Assembly: GCA_009783295.1 (NCBI GenBank)
Contig: WRHK01000040.1
Coordinates: 1-35,574, forward strand
DNA length: 35,574 nt
Reading direction: 5' to 3'
From: Promicromonosporaceae bacterium
GTDB taxonomy: Bacteria; Actinomycetota; Actinomycetes; Actinomycetales; Cellulomonadaceae
The notes below the pieces were generated by a model, which saw nothing but the letters and a program-made list of their open reading frames with translations, made no database searches and had not been told where the DNA came from. Shown one piece after another: positions 1 to 8,549 of this stretch (within the stretch, counting starts at the first letter, position 1; each line of letters begins with the position of its first letter). Made by a program: the position numbers and the translations under genes.

Positions 1-557
1 TCGCCACCGCGCTGCGGGAGACCGACCGACGGGACTTCCCCCCCCGGGCCCGCCGCCCCTGGGCCCACGAGGACCGCCCGCTGGAGATCGGCCACGGCCA
101 GACGTGCTCGCAGCCGTCGACGGTGGCCGCCATGCTGCGTCTCCTGGACGTGCCGCAGGGCGCCCGGGTGCTCGACCTGGGCGCGGGCTCGGGCTGGACG
201 ACGGCGCTGCTCGCCCGTCTGGTCGGCCCCGGCGGGGCGGTGCTGGGCGTGGAGCGGCGGGCCGACCTGGCCGCGTGGGGCGGCGCCAACGTGGCTCGCG
301 CGGGCATGGGCTGGGCGCACGAGGTGCTCGCCCACCGGGGCGTGCTCGGCTGGCCGCGCGACGGCGGGTGGGACCGGATCCTCGTCTCGGCCGCTGCGGC
401 GGCGCTCCCCGACGCCCTCGTGGACCAGCTCGCGCCGGGCGGCAGGATGGTGGTCCCGGTCCGGCACGTGATGGTGCTCGTCACGCGCGGCGTGGACGGG
501 ACGGTGCACGTGAGCGAGCACGGGACGTACTCGTTCGTGCCGCTGGTCGAGGACTGA
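1..557 (+). CDS. Protein-L-isoaspartate O-methyltransferase-like protein (5' partial)
   Basis: The reading frame is already open at the left edge (first complete codon at base 3), so the N-terminus lies outside the window. The visible part has the PCMT family motif GQTCSQPSTV, matching the GQT-IS-P segment of the family, followed by the SAM-binding glycine-rich loop VLDLGAGSGWTT. Family members methylate isoaspartyl residues in aged proteins using S-adenosylmethionine; close relatives are also used in RiPP maturation, but no such context is visible here. The product ends at a TGA at 555-557. An internal ATG at 132 would give a shorter protein lacking the GQT motif, so it is not the true start. 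The family call is firm; the exact substrate is not known. Confidence 0.8.
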   Translation, partial: ATALRETDRRDFPPRARRPWAHEDRPLEIGHGQTCSQPSTVAAMLRLLDVPQGARVLDLGAGSGWTTALLARLVGPGGAVLGVERRADLAAWGGANVARAGMGWAHEVLAHRGVLGWPRDGGWDRILVSAAAAALPDALVDQLAPGGRMVVPVRHVMVLVTRGVDGTVHVSEHGTYSFVPLVED

Positions 558-599
558 AACCTTCGCAGGGTGCGCACATCTGGACCTTCGCGACCAACC

Positions 600-611
600 T
601 ACGGTCCCGTA
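600..611. promoter_or_regulatory. Palindrome TACGG-TC-CCGTA upstream of the desaturase
   Basis: A perfect 5-bp inverted repeat with a 2-bp spacer lies between the methyltransferase and the preferred desaturase start at 687. Actinobacterial acyl-CoA desaturase genes are often preceded by TACGG/CCGTA-type palindromes that look like TetR-family operators. Assigning it to a regulator is inference. Confidence 0.4.
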
Positions 612-686
612 ACCTGGAGCCATCCGTACGACGGGCACCCGCTCACCGACGACTGGGAAGTCGACACCGACCCCTCCGAGGCCCAC

Positions 687-1763
687 GTGCCCACCGTCGC
701 TCCGCCGGCCGCCCTGCGGCCCGTCTCGACCAGCAGCTACACCGAGCTGTCGCGCACCGTGCGCGAGGCCGGTCTGCTGCACCGCGCCCCCGGCTACTAC
801 GCCGTCACCCTCGGGGTGCTCGCCCTGGCGCTCGGGGGGATCGCCACCGGGTTCGTGCTCCTGGGCGACTCGTGGCTGCAGCTCCTGATGGCCGGCGCCC
901 TGGGGCTCGTGCTCACGCAGCTCGCCTTCGTCGCGCACGAGGCCGCGCACAGGCAGGTGCTCGACTCCGGACCGCACAACGACCGGCTGGGGCGGTTCCT
1001 GGCCAACGCCCTCGTCGGGATCAGCTACTCGTGGTGGATGTCGAAGCACTCGCGCCACCACGCCAACCCCAACCGCGTCGGCAAGGACCCCGACATCGAG
1101 AACGACACCGTCGCGTTCACCCCGGACGGCGCCCGCGCCCAGCACCGCTGGTTGCGGCCCCTCACGCGGGTCCAGGGCTGGGCGTTCTTCCCGCTGCTGA
1201 CGCTCGAAGGACTCAACCTGCACGCGACGTCGATCAGGTCGCTCCTGCGCGGCACCGCCGCGGACCGCCCGACGCGTCTCCGGGAGCTGGCGACCATCGG
1301 CGTGCGGCTCGGCGTCTACGTCGCCGTCGTGGTCTGGGCGCTGCCGCCCGGTCTCACGGCGGCGTTCCTGGGGACGCAGCTCGCCGTCTTCGGGATCTAC
1401 ATGGGCGCGTCGTTCGCACCCAACCACAAGGGCATGGCGATCATCCCCGCCGACTCCCGTCTCGACTTCTTCTCCAAGCAGGTCCTGACCTCGCGCAACA
1501 TCCGCGGCGGGCCCCTGATGAGCGCGCTCATGGGCGGGCTCAATCACCAGATCGAGCACCACCTGTTCCCGAGCATGCCCCGCCCGCACCTGCGCCGGGC
1601 CCGCGCCCTGGTGCGGGCGCACTGCGCCGACCTCGGCGTGCCGTACACCGAGACGTCCTTGGTGCGCTCGTACGCCATCGTCGTCCGCTACCTCAACCGT
1701 GTCGGGCTGTCCGCGCGCGACCCGTTCGACTGCCCGGCCTACCACCGGCTGCGCGGGGTGTGA
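687..1763 (+). CDS. Membrane fatty acid desaturase (acyl-CoA/acyl-lipid type)
   Basis: This is a di-iron integral-membrane desaturase of the FA_desaturase family (COG3239), which introduces a double bond into fatty acyl chains and so adjusts membrane fluidity. All three histidine boxes are present: HEAAH near residues 84-88, HSRHH near 121-125, and HQIEHH near 287-292, the last followed by LFPSMPRPHL. Hydrophobic stretches follow residue 38, precede box two, and lie between boxes two and three. GTG at 687 is preferred because GAGG lies five bases upstream and the usual desaturase N-terminus (YTELSRTVREAGLL) follows. A GTG at 570 would add 39 residues of unusual sequence and put the palindrome at 600-611 inside the gene. 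The 3' end overlaps convergent tdk by 25 bp. It could be a DesA3-like acyl-CoA desaturase; electron donors are not in the window. Confidence 0.88.
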   Translation: MPTVAPPAALRPVSTSSYTELSRTVREAGLLHRAPGYYAVTLGVLALALGGIATGFVLLGDSWLQLLMAGALGLVLTQLAFVAHEAAHRQVLDSGPHNDRLGRFLANALVGISYSWWMSKHSRHHANPNRVGKDPDIENDTVAFTPDGARAQHRWLRPLTRVQGWAFFPLLTLEGLNLHATSIRSLLRGTAADRPTRLRELATIGVRLGVYVAVVVWALPPGLTAAFLGTQLAVFGIYMGASFAPNHKGMAIIPADSRLDFFSKQVLTSRNIRGGPLMSALMGGLNHQIEHHLFPSMPRPHLRRARALVRAHCADLGVPYTETSLVRSYAIVVRYLNRVGLSARDPFDCPAYHRLRGV

Positions 1764-2329
1764 CCGGGCGAGGCTCGGTGCAGGCGGCAGCGGGCCTGGT
1801 AGGTCTCCCGCCCGCCCACGTGCGCGGCGACCGCCGCCTGCGCGTCCGCGGCCTCCGGCGTCAGGCGCACGTGATAGGCGGCGTCCCGCCCGCAGACCGT
1901 GCAGACCGCGGTCAGCTTGAGCACGCTCTCCGCGACCGCCATGAGCGTCGGCAGCGGCTCGAACGGCCGCCCGTCGAAGGTGACGCACAGCCCCGCGACG
2001 GCGACCACGAGGCCGTCGTCGGCAAGCCGTAGCACCACGTCCACGAGGTCGGTGCCGAAGAACTGCGCCTCGTCGATGGCGACCAGGGCCGTGCCGGGCT
2101 CGACGAGCGCGGGGATCTGCGCGGCGTCGGACGCCGTGGCCGACGGGATCTCGAGGCCGGAGTGCGAGGCGATCTTGCCGCCGCCGGCGCGCACGTCGAG
2201 CGCGTGGTTGACCACCACGACGCCGCGGCCCGCGAGCTGCGCCCGGCGCACGCGCCGCACCAGCTCCTCGGACTTGCCGGCGAACATCGGCCCGGCCACC
2301 ACCTCGACCCGCCCCACGCGCTCGTCCAT
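1739..2329 (-). CDS. tdk: Thymidine kinase (type II)
   Basis: The enzyme phosphorylates thymidine to dTMP in the pyrimidine salvage pathway, in the cytoplasm. The 196-residue product has the P-loop GPMFAGKS near residues 13-20, the Mg-binding DEAQFF near 85-90, and paired cysteines CTVC and a later CRLH that form the structural zinc lasso of type II kinases. Its length is that of the family. The start is the ATG at 2329, with GGTGG a few bases upstream. It faces the desaturase tail to tail with a 25-bp coding overlap and lies downstream of rne, from which it is separated by a hairpin at 2369-2399. Identification is secure. Confidence 0.95.
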   Translation of the reverse strand: MDERVGRVEVVAGPMFAGKSEELVRRVRRAQLAGRGVVVVNHALDVRAGGGKIASHSGLEIPSATASDAAQIPALVEPGTALVAIDEAQFFGTDLVDVVLRLADDGLVVAVAGLCVTFDGRPFEPLPTLMAVAESVLKLTAVCTVCGRDAAYHVRLTPEAADAQAAVAAHVGGRETYQARCRLHRASPGHTPRSRW

Positions 2330-2368
2330 GGGGCCACCGTGCCACGGGCCCCTGACGCGGACATGCCG

Positions 2369-2399
2369 GTGGCCCGGTCCCTGGTCGGGACCGGGCCAC
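2369..2399 (-). terminator. 13-bp perfect hairpin after rne
   Basis: Arms at 2369-2381 and 2387-2399 pair perfectly (13 bp) around a 5-base loop, 13 bases past the rne stop. No U-tract follows on the minus strand, as is common for actinobacterial terminators. It may end rne transcription or shield its 3' end ahead of tdk. Confidence 0.65.
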
Positions 2400-2411
2400 G
2401 GGTGACGAGCG

Positions 2412-5400
2412 TCAGGCGTCGGCCGGTGCGGCGTCGTCCCGGTGGTCGTGCGCGTGCGCGGCCGCAGCGGCGATGGTCGCCAGGGTCGCCTTCACGGCCT
2501 CGCGGGCCTCGGAGTCGGCCTCGGGGAGCTTGGGCATCTCCGCCGCCGGCTCGGCCGGCTTGGTCGCGCGCTTGCGGCGCGACGAGCGCTTCGTCTCGCC
2601 GGCCGCCGGAGCCTCGGCGGGCTCCACGTGGACGTGGTTGCCCTTCTCGATCGGCTCGGTGTGCACGATGAACCCGCGGCCCTTGCAGTGCTCGCAGGTC
2701 TCGCTGAACGCCTCGACCAGGCCCTGGCCCACGCGCTTGCGCGTCATCTGGACCAGGCCCAGCGAGGTGACCTCGGCGACCTGGTGCTTGGTGCGGTCGC
2801 GGCCCAGGCACTCGACCAGGCGGCGCAGCACCAGGTCACGGTTCGACTCGAGCACCATGTCGATGAAGTCGATGACGATGATGCCGCCGATGTCGCGCAG
2901 CCGGAGCTGGCGGACGATCTCCTCCGCCGCCTCCAGGTTGTTGCGCGTCACGGTCTCCTCGAGCGTGCCGCCCGCACCCGTGAACTTGCCGGTGTTGACG
3001 TCGATGACCGTCATGGCCTCGGTGCGGTCGATCACCAGCGAGCCACCCGAGGGCAGCCAGACCTTGCGGTCCATGCCCTTGGCGAGCTGCTCGTCGACAC
3101 GGTGCACGCCGAACACGTCGGTGCTCTCGGTCCACTTGGTCACGCGCTCGCGCAGGTCGGGTGCGAGCTCCTCGACGTACGTCGAGACCTCCTGCCACGC
3201 CCCGTCGCCCTGGACGATCAGCGACGAGAAGTCGTCGTTGAAGATGTCGCGGACCACGCGGATGGCCAGGTCGGGCTCGCCCTGCAGCAGCGCCGGGGCG
3301 CTCGTGGTGCTGCGGCCGGCCTTGGTCTGGATGGCGTTCCACTGGTTCTGCAGGCGCTCGACGTCGGCCTTCAGCTCGTCCTCGCTGGCGCCCTCGGCGG
3401 CGGTGCGCACGATCACGCCGGCGCCGTCCGGGACCACCTCGCGGAGGATCTTCTTGAGGCGGTTGCGCTCGACGTCGGGCAGCTTGCGGCTGATGCCCGT
3501 CATGCCGCCGCCCGGCACGAGCACCAGGTAGCGGCCCGCGAGCGTGACCTGCGACGTCAGGCGGGCGCCCTTGTGGCCGATCGGGTCCTTGGTGACCTGC
3601 ACCAGCACCGAGTCGCCCGACTTCAGGGCCTGCTCGATGCGGCGCGGCTGGCCGCCCTCGAGACCCGCGGCGTCCCAGTTGACCTCGCCGGCGTACAGGA
3701 CGGCGTTGCGGCCCTTGCCGACGTCGACGAACGCGGCCTCCATGGACGGCAGCACGTTCTGCACGCGGCCCAGGTACACGTTGCCCACCATCGACGACTG
3801 CGACTGCTGCGAGACGTAGTGCTCGACGAGCACGCCGTCCTCGAGCACGGCGATCTGCGTGCGGCCGTTGGTCTCGCGGACCACCATCGAGCGGCTGACC
3901 GACTCGCGGCGCGCGAGGAACTCGGCCTCGGTGATGATCTGGCGGCGGCGGCCCGCGTCGCGACCCTCGCGGCGGCGCTGGCGCTTGGCCTCGAGGCGCG
4001 TGGAGCCCTTGAGGGCCGTGACCTCGTCGGTCTGCCGGCCGCGCTGAGCCTCGGCGCGCTCGATGCGCGATCCGCGGCGACGACGACGGCGGCGGCTGGA
4101 GCTGCGCGCCCCCTCCTCGCCCGGCTCGGCGTCCTCGCCCTCGGCGGGCTCGCCCTCGGCGTCGGCGTCCGCGGGGACGTCCTGCTCGTCGCCGGGCTCC
4201 TCGTCCTCGTCGTGCTCGTCCTCGTCGTCGCCCTCGGACTCCTCGCCCGGGCGGCGGCCACCGCGGCGGCCACGGCCACCCCGGCGACGACGACGGCGGG
4301 GGCGGTCGTCGCCGGACTCGAGCTCGACGTCCTCCTCGTCGGCGACCAGGTCCTCGGGGCCCAGGTCGACCAGCTCGACGCCGTCGGCGGCGAGCTCGGC
4401 CTCGATCGCGGCGACCTCCTCGGCCGCAGCGACCTCCTCGGCGGTCAGCTCGACCGGCGCGGGGGCCGGCTGGGGCTCGGGCGCGGCCTCGGGCGCCTGC
4501 GCGGCGGGCTTCTCGACAGCCTCCGTCTTCGCCGCGGGCTCCGCCTTCTCGACGGCGTGCTGCGGCGGGCCGGCGGGCGCCTGGGCGCGGCGCGGGCGGC
4601 GCGGAGCGGCCAGGTCGGGCGCCTGGAACAGCAGAGCGGTGGTGGCCAGGCGAGGCGTCGTCGACCCCGGGGCGATCCCGGCGGTCGGCGCGGGCTCGGC
4701 CGCGGGGGCCTCGGTCTGGGGGGCCTCGGCGGGCGCCTCGGCCTTGGCGGTGGCCGCGGACGTCGCGCGGCGCGAGCGGCGGGCCGGCGGGGCGGTCTCC
4801 GCGGCGGGGGCCTCCTCGGCCGGCTGCGCGGGGGCGGCGGGCGCGGACTTGGCGCGGCGCGAGCGCGTGGCGCGCGGCGCCTCGGGCTCGGCGGCGGGCT
4901 TCTCCGCGGGTGCGTCGGCGGGGGCCTCGGACTTGGCGGCGGCCTCGGACTTGGCGGGCGCCTCGGACTTGGCCGCCGCGGGGCCCTGCGGCAGCTGGAT
5001 GTCGTCGAGCGACCGGACGGCCCGGCGCGAGCCCGTGCCGCGCGAGCGGCCCGAGGTCACCTCGGCGCGCGGCTCGGTCGGCGCCTCGGGCTTCTGCTCG
5101 TCCTCGCGGGCGGGCAGCACGATGTCGGCGAGCGTGAGCTCGGGGGCGGTGGGCGCCGTCGCGGGGGTCGCCGTCGGGCGGGACGCACGGCGCGAGCGGC
5201 GGGCGGGCGCGGCGGCGGGCTCGGTCGCGGCGGCCTCGGTCGGCTGCGCGGCCGGGGCCTCGACGGGAGCCTGCTCGGCAGGCGCCGCGTCGCGGGTGGG
5301 GAGGGTGATGCCGAGGTCCGGGGTGGTCTGCCCCGCGACGGGACCGCCGGCCGCTCGCGTCACGCGGCGCCGCGCGGGCTTGCGGGGGGTGCTCTCGGTG

Positions 5401-5414
5401 CTGTCAGAGGTCAC
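2412..5414 (-). CDS. rne: Ribonuclease E/G
   Basis: This endoribonuclease, central to mRNA decay and rRNA/tRNA processing, is predicted at 1000 residues. Residues 1-500 are low-complexity Ala/Pro/Glu sequence with repeated RSRRA motifs, a strongly acidic block near 390-435 and arginine-rich blocks near 371-388 and 438-450. An S1 domain starts near 540 (NVYLGRVQNVLPSMEAAFVD). The catalytic DNase I-like domain carries VIDVNTG (Asp805) and VIDFIDM (Asp849), the Mg-binding aspartates. The zinc link is CEHC at 907-910. A short basic and acidic tail closes the protein. The GTG at 5414 has AGGAG eight bases upstream and is preferred over an ATG at 5750 that would add 112 unlikely residues. A candidate promoter about 250 bp upstream would give a long leader, which matters because RNase E in other bacteria controls its own leader. 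Confidence 0.95.
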   Translation of the reverse strand: MTSDSTESTPRKPARRRVTRAAGGPVAGQTTPDLGITLPTRDAAPAEQAPVEAPAAQPTEAAATEPAAAPARRSRRASRPTATPATAPTAPELTLADIVLPAREDEQKPEAPTEPRAEVTSGRSRGTGSRRAVRSLDDIQLPQGPAAAKSEAPAKSEAAAKSEAPADAPAEKPAAEPEAPRATRSRRAKSAPAAPAQPAEEAPAAETAPPARRSRRATSAATAKAEAPAEAPQTEAPAAEPAPTAGIAPGSTTPRLATTALLFQAPDLAAPRRPRRAQAPAGPPQHAVEKAEPAAKTEAVEKPAAQAPEAAPEPQPAPAPVELTAEEVAAAEEVAAIEAELAADGVELVDLGPEDLVADEEDVELESGDDRPRRRRRRGGRGRRGGRRPGEESEGDDEDEHDEDEEPGDEQDVPADADAEGEPAEGEDAEPGEEGARSSSRRRRRRRGSRIERAEAQRGRQTDEVTALKGSTRLEAKRQRRREGRDAGRRRQIITEAEFLARRESVSRSMVVRETNGRTQIAVLEDGVLVEHYVSQQSQSSMVGNVYLGRVQNVLPSMEAAFVDVGKGRNAVLYAGEVNWDAAGLEGGQPRRIEQALKSGDSVLVQVTKDPIGHKGARLTSQVTLAGRYLVLVPGGGMTGISRKLPDVERNRLKKILREVVPDGAGVIVRTAAEGASEDELKADVERLQNQWNAIQTKAGRSTTSAPALLQGEPDLAIRVVRDIFNDDFSSLIVQGDGAWQEVSTYVEELAPDLRERVTKWTESTDVFGVHRVDEQLAKGMDRKVWLPSGGSLVIDRTEAMTVIDVNTGKFTGAGGTLEETVTRNNLEAAEEIVRQLRLRDIGGIIVIDFIDMVLESNRDLVLRRLVECLGRDRTKHQVAEVTSLGLVQMTRKRVGQGLVEAFSETCEHCKGRGFIVHTEPIEKGNHVHVEPAEAPAAGETKRSSRRKRATKPAEPAAEMPKLPEADSEAREAVKATLATIAAAAAHAHDHRDDAAPADA

Positions 5415-5661
5415 GTGGTGTGCTCCTGCTGCCCTGCGGACCACCCCACATCTGTGGACCGCCGGGCGGTCGTCGTCCGTGCCGCGCTGCGTGGCGCGGT
5501 CACCGGACGGAAGTCTCGGTGACGGCCGGCCGCTGCCTCGTCTTCGCGGACGCCGGGCGACCGGGGCTCCCTTCGTGGCCTCGGCCGCGGCACCGCGTGC
5601 GGACGCGGAAGCTGCGGGCTCGTCGCCCTCGGGGGGATGTGGCCCCCTCGGGCTGCGTCCC

Positions 5662-5667
5662 AGTATC
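5662..5667 (-). promoter_or_regulatory. Candidate -10 box (GATACT) for rne
   Basis: Reading toward rne, GATACT resembles an actinobacterial sigma-70 -10 box about 250 bp upstream of the rne start. No convincing -35 sits at the right distance, so this is tentative. Confidence 0.3.
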
Positions 5668-5800
5668 GCACCGTCGTGACCGTCTCGTGACGAAAACCAG
5701 TCATGTGTCCACGTCTTTTCTTTGCAGTGCAGGTCAACGAGCGCCGCCACGCGACGCGCGCCCGCTGCGCTGAGAGGATGGTCACACCGTGTCGTATTGA

Positions 5801-5820
5801 CTCGTGAAGAACTTCACGAG
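5801..5820. promoter_or_regulatory. Rex-like (or CRP-like) operator upstream of cydA
   Basis: Nine-bp arms CTCGTGAAG and CTTCACGAG flank a 2-bp AA spacer. The core GTGAA-N4-TTCAC matches the actinobacterial Rex consensus (TGTGAA-N4-TTCACA). Rex senses NADH/NAD+ and represses cydABDC in Streptomyces. The same bases also fit a CRP-type GTGA-N6-TCAC site, and CRP homologues control cydAB in other actinobacteria. The operator overlaps a possible TTGACT -35 hexamer at 5797-5802, so binding there would affect cydA transcription. Which regulator binds is inference. Confidence 0.7.
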
Positions 5821-5907
5821 CAGGCTGCGCAGAGGCCCCGACGTGCGAGAACCCCGCCGTGGCGCCATTGCAGAGCACCCGCATTTCCCGAGCACAGGAG
5901 ACGCACC

Positions 5908-7413
5908 GTGGACGCCTTGGCACTGGCCAGGTGGCAGTTCGCCATCACCACCGTCTACCACTTCATCCTCGTCCCGCTCACGATCGGCCTGGCGCCGCTC
6001 GTGGCCGGCATGCAGACCGCGTGGGTGGTGACCAAGAACGAACGATGGCTGCGCCTGACCAAGTTCTTCGGCAAGCTCCTGCTGATCAACTTCGCGCTGG
6101 GCGTCGCCACCGGCCTGCTGCAGGAGTTCCAGTTCGGCATGAACTGGAGCGAGTACTCGCGGTTCGTGGGCGACATCTTCGGCGCGCCGCTGGCGATGGA
6201 GTCGCTCGCCGCGTTCTTCGTCGAGTCCACGTTCCTCGGCCTGTGGATCTTCGGCTGGGACCGCCTCAACAAGAAGGTGCACCTCGCGTGCGCCTGGGCG
6301 TTCTCGCTCGCCACCATCGTGTCCGCGTTCTTCATCCTCGCGGCCAACTCCTGGATGCAGCACCCGGTCGGCGCGACGTACAACGCGACGACGGGCCGCG
6401 CGGAGATGGTGTCGATCGGCAAGATCCTCACCAACAACACCCTGTGGGCCGCGTTCCCGCACACCGTCACCGCCGCGTTCCTGGTGGCCGGCACGTTCGT
6501 GTGCGGCGTCGCCACCTGGTGGATGGTGCGGCTGGTGCGCACCAAGAAGCCCCACCTGGTGGAGCTCGCCCGCAGCACCTACCGGCCCGCGGTGATCCTG
6601 GGCGCCTGCGTGATGCTCGTGGCCGGCGTCGGCGTGATCCTCTCCGGCGACGCGCAGGGCAAGATCATGTACCAGCAGCAGCCCGGCAAGATGTCCGCCG
6701 CCGAGTCGCTGTGCGAGGGGCAGGAGAACGCGTCGTTCTCGATCCTCACGATCGGTCCCTGGAACCCCACCTGTGACGAGCTCACGCGCGTCATCGAGGT
6801 GCCGGGCGTCGCGAGCTTCCTCGGCACGGGCCACTTCTCCGGGCCGGACTCGTTCCTGCCGGGCGTCAACGACGTCCAGAAGGAGATGTCGGCCAAGTTC
6901 GGCGCCACCGACTCCGCCGGGAACCCCATCCAGTACACGCCGCCGCTGGCCGTCAGCTACTGGGCGTTCCGCCTCATGATCGGCCTCGCCGTCTTCTCCG
7001 CCGCGCTCGCGCTCTGGGCGCTGTGGGCCACCCGCCGGGGCCGCATGTCCGACAACACGTGGCTGTCGCGGCTCGGCATCCTCGCCATCCCCATGCCGTT
7101 CCTCGCCTGCAGCTTCGGGTGGATATTCACGGAGGTGGGGCGCCAGCCCTGGGTCGTGGCCCCCAACCCGACAGGCATCGACGAGGTGCGGCTGCTGACC
7201 GAGCGGGGCGTGTCCACCGCCGTCCCCGCCGGCGTGATGCTCGCGTCGATGATCGTGTTCACCCTCCTTTACCTGGTGCTCGGCGTCATCTGGTACCGCC
7301 TCATCCACCGCTACGCGATCGAGGGCGTGCCCGAGGTGCACGACGAGTCGCCCGAGGCGCGCGCCGCCTCCGGTGAGGACGACTCCGACCGCCCCCTGTC
7401 GTTCGCCTACTGA
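5908..7413 (+). CDS. cydA: Cytochrome bd ubiquinol/menaquinol oxidase subunit I
   Basis: CydA carries the quinol site and the haems of the bd oxidase, a high-affinity terminal oxidase in the membrane that reduces oxygen to water without pumping protons. The 501-residue product has His18 in TTVYHFILVPLTIG (haem b595 ligand), a conserved region EFQFGMNWSEYSRFVGDIFG, AFPHTVTAAF carrying the second haem ligand, the quinol-loop segment AQGKIMYQQQPGKM, and EVGRQPWVV before the final helices. The Q-loop looks short. GTG at 5908 has AGGAG with 7-base spacing; earlier in-frame starts would add an unrelated extension. It leads a cydA-cydB-cydD-cydC operon, with cydB 22 bases downstream, and the operator at 5801-5820 suggests redox or cAMP-type control. 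Confidence 0.95.
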   Translation: MDALALARWQFAITTVYHFILVPLTIGLAPLVAGMQTAWVVTKNERWLRLTKFFGKLLLINFALGVATGLLQEFQFGMNWSEYSRFVGDIFGAPLAMESLAAFFVESTFLGLWIFGWDRLNKKVHLACAWAFSLATIVSAFFILAANSWMQHPVGATYNATTGRAEMVSIGKILTNNTLWAAFPHTVTAAFLVAGTFVCGVATWWMVRLVRTKKPHLVELARSTYRPAVILGACVMLVAGVGVILSGDAQGKIMYQQQPGKMSAAESLCEGQENASFSILTIGPWNPTCDELTRVIEVPGVASFLGTGHFSGPDSFLPGVNDVQKEMSAKFGATDSAGNPIQYTPPLAVSYWAFRLMIGLAVFSAALALWALWATRRGRMSDNTWLSRLGILAIPMPFLACSFGWIFTEVGRQPWVVAPNPTGIDEVRLLTERGVSTAVPAGVMLASMIVFTLLYLVLGVIWYRLIHRYAIEGVPEVHDESPEARAASGEDDSDRPLSFAY

Positions 7414-7435
7414 GCCCGAGTCGAGGAGACCTGAG

Positions 7436-8524
7436 ATGGACCTGTCGATCCTGTGGTTCGTGCTCGTCGCGCTGCTGTGGACGGGGTACCTCGTGCTCGA
7501 GGGCTTCGACTTCGGCGTCGGGATGCTGCTCTCCCTGTTCCCCCGCGGTGACCGCGAGCAGCGCGCCACCGAGCGCCGCGTGCTCATCAACACCATCGGT
7601 CCCGTCTGGGACGGCAACGAGGTGTGGCTGATCACCGCCGGCGGCGCCACCTTCGCCGCCTTCCCGGAGTGGTACGCCACCCTGTTCTCCGGGTTCTACA
7701 TCCCGCTGGCGCTCATCCTGTTCGCGCTCATCGTGCGCGTGGTCGCGTTCGAGTACCGCGGCAAGATCGCCTCGACGGCGTGGGCGCGGCGGTTCGACGT
7801 CGTCCTCACCGCCAGCTCGTGGGTGCCGTCCGTGCTCTGGGGCGTCGCGTTCGCGAACCTGGTGCGCGGCGTGCTGCTCGACGAGCACCACCAGTACATC
7901 GGTGGGTTCTGGGCGCTGCTCAACCCGTTCGCCCTGCTCGGCGGCCTGACCACGCTCGTGCTGTTCCTGCTGCACGGGTCGCTGTTCCTCGCGCTCAAGA
8001 CCGACGGGGAGCTGCGCCACCGCGCCCGCCGGTTCGCCGGGTGGTTCGGGCTCGCCGCCATCGTGGTGGCCGGCGGCTGGGCCGTGTGGGCCCAGGTCGC
8101 GTTCTCCGTGGGCTGGACGTGGGCGGCCGTCGCCGTCGCCGCGCTGGGCCTGGTGGGCGTGGTGCTCACCAACGCCCGAGGGCGCGAGGGGCTCGCGTTC
8201 ATCCTCTCGGCCGTGACCCTCGTGGCCGCCGTCGTGCTGATCTTCGGGTCCATGTACCCGGACGTCATGCCGGGGCTGCACGGCGGGCCGTCGCTCAGCA
8301 TCCACGCCGCCTCGTCGACGCACTACACGCTCACCGTCATGACCTGGGTCGCGGTGTTCCTCACGCCCGTCGTCATCGTCTACCAGAGCTGGACGTACTG
8401 GGTGTTCCGGCGCCGCCTCACGACGTCGGACATGCCGGCGCCCGCCGGGCTCGCCTGGAAGAAGGTCAAGGACGCCCTCGGCGGCCACGAGACCCCCGCC
8501 GTCGACCCGTCCGAGCTCGCGTGA
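7436..8524 (+). CDS. cydB: Cytochrome bd oxidase subunit II
   Basis: CydB is the second membrane subunit of the bd oxidase and stabilises the haem-bearing CydA. The 362-residue protein begins MDLSILWFVLVALLWTGYLV, runs into EGFDFGVGML, and contains NTIGPVWDGNEVWLI, both conserved in the family; about eight or nine hydrophobic segments are visible. The ATG at 7436 is preceded by GAGGAG at 7423-7428. It sits 22 bases after cydA and 25 bases before cydD, consistent with one transcript. Confidence 0.95.
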   Translation: MDLSILWFVLVALLWTGYLVLEGFDFGVGMLLSLFPRGDREQRATERRVLINTIGPVWDGNEVWLITAGGATFAAFPEWYATLFSGFYIPLALILFALIVRVVAFEYRGKIASTAWARRFDVVLTASSWVPSVLWGVAFANLVRGVLLDEHHQYIGGFWALLNPFALLGGLTTLVLFLLHGSLFLALKTDGELRHRARRFAGWFGLAAIVVAGGWAVWAQVAFSVGWTWAAVAVAALGLVGVVLTNARGREGLAFILSAVTLVAAVVLIFGSMYPDVMPGLHGGPSLSIHAASSTHYTLTVMTWVAVFLTPVVIVYQSWTYWVFRRRLTTSDMPAPAGLAWKKVKDALGGHETPAVDPSELA

Positions 8525-8549
8525 CGGTCCGCACCGTGGACGTCGCCCC

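Larger units (their letters stand above)
5415..5907. other. Divergent control region between rne and cydA
   Basis: These 493 bases separate two divergent genes. I see no credible gene. The rne-proximal half is GC-rich and can fold, for example the G-run near 5631-5636 with the C-run near 5643-5647. The middle (about 5690-5730) is unusually AT-rich. The cydA-proximal part holds the 5801-5820 operator and the cydA ribosome binding site AGGAG at 5896-5900. Confidence 0.6.

Noticed and set aside
2442-5522. Long plus-strand reading frames opposite rne (over 1000 codons)
   Set aside because: These are shadows of the GC-rich, repetitive rne sequence: they are Arg/Gly/Leu low-complexity without domains, while the minus strand carries S1, catalytic and zinc motifs.
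5415-5750. N-terminal extension of RNase E to an ATG at 5750
   Set aside because: The extension is not family-like and the GTG at 5414 has a good AGGAG at the right spacing.
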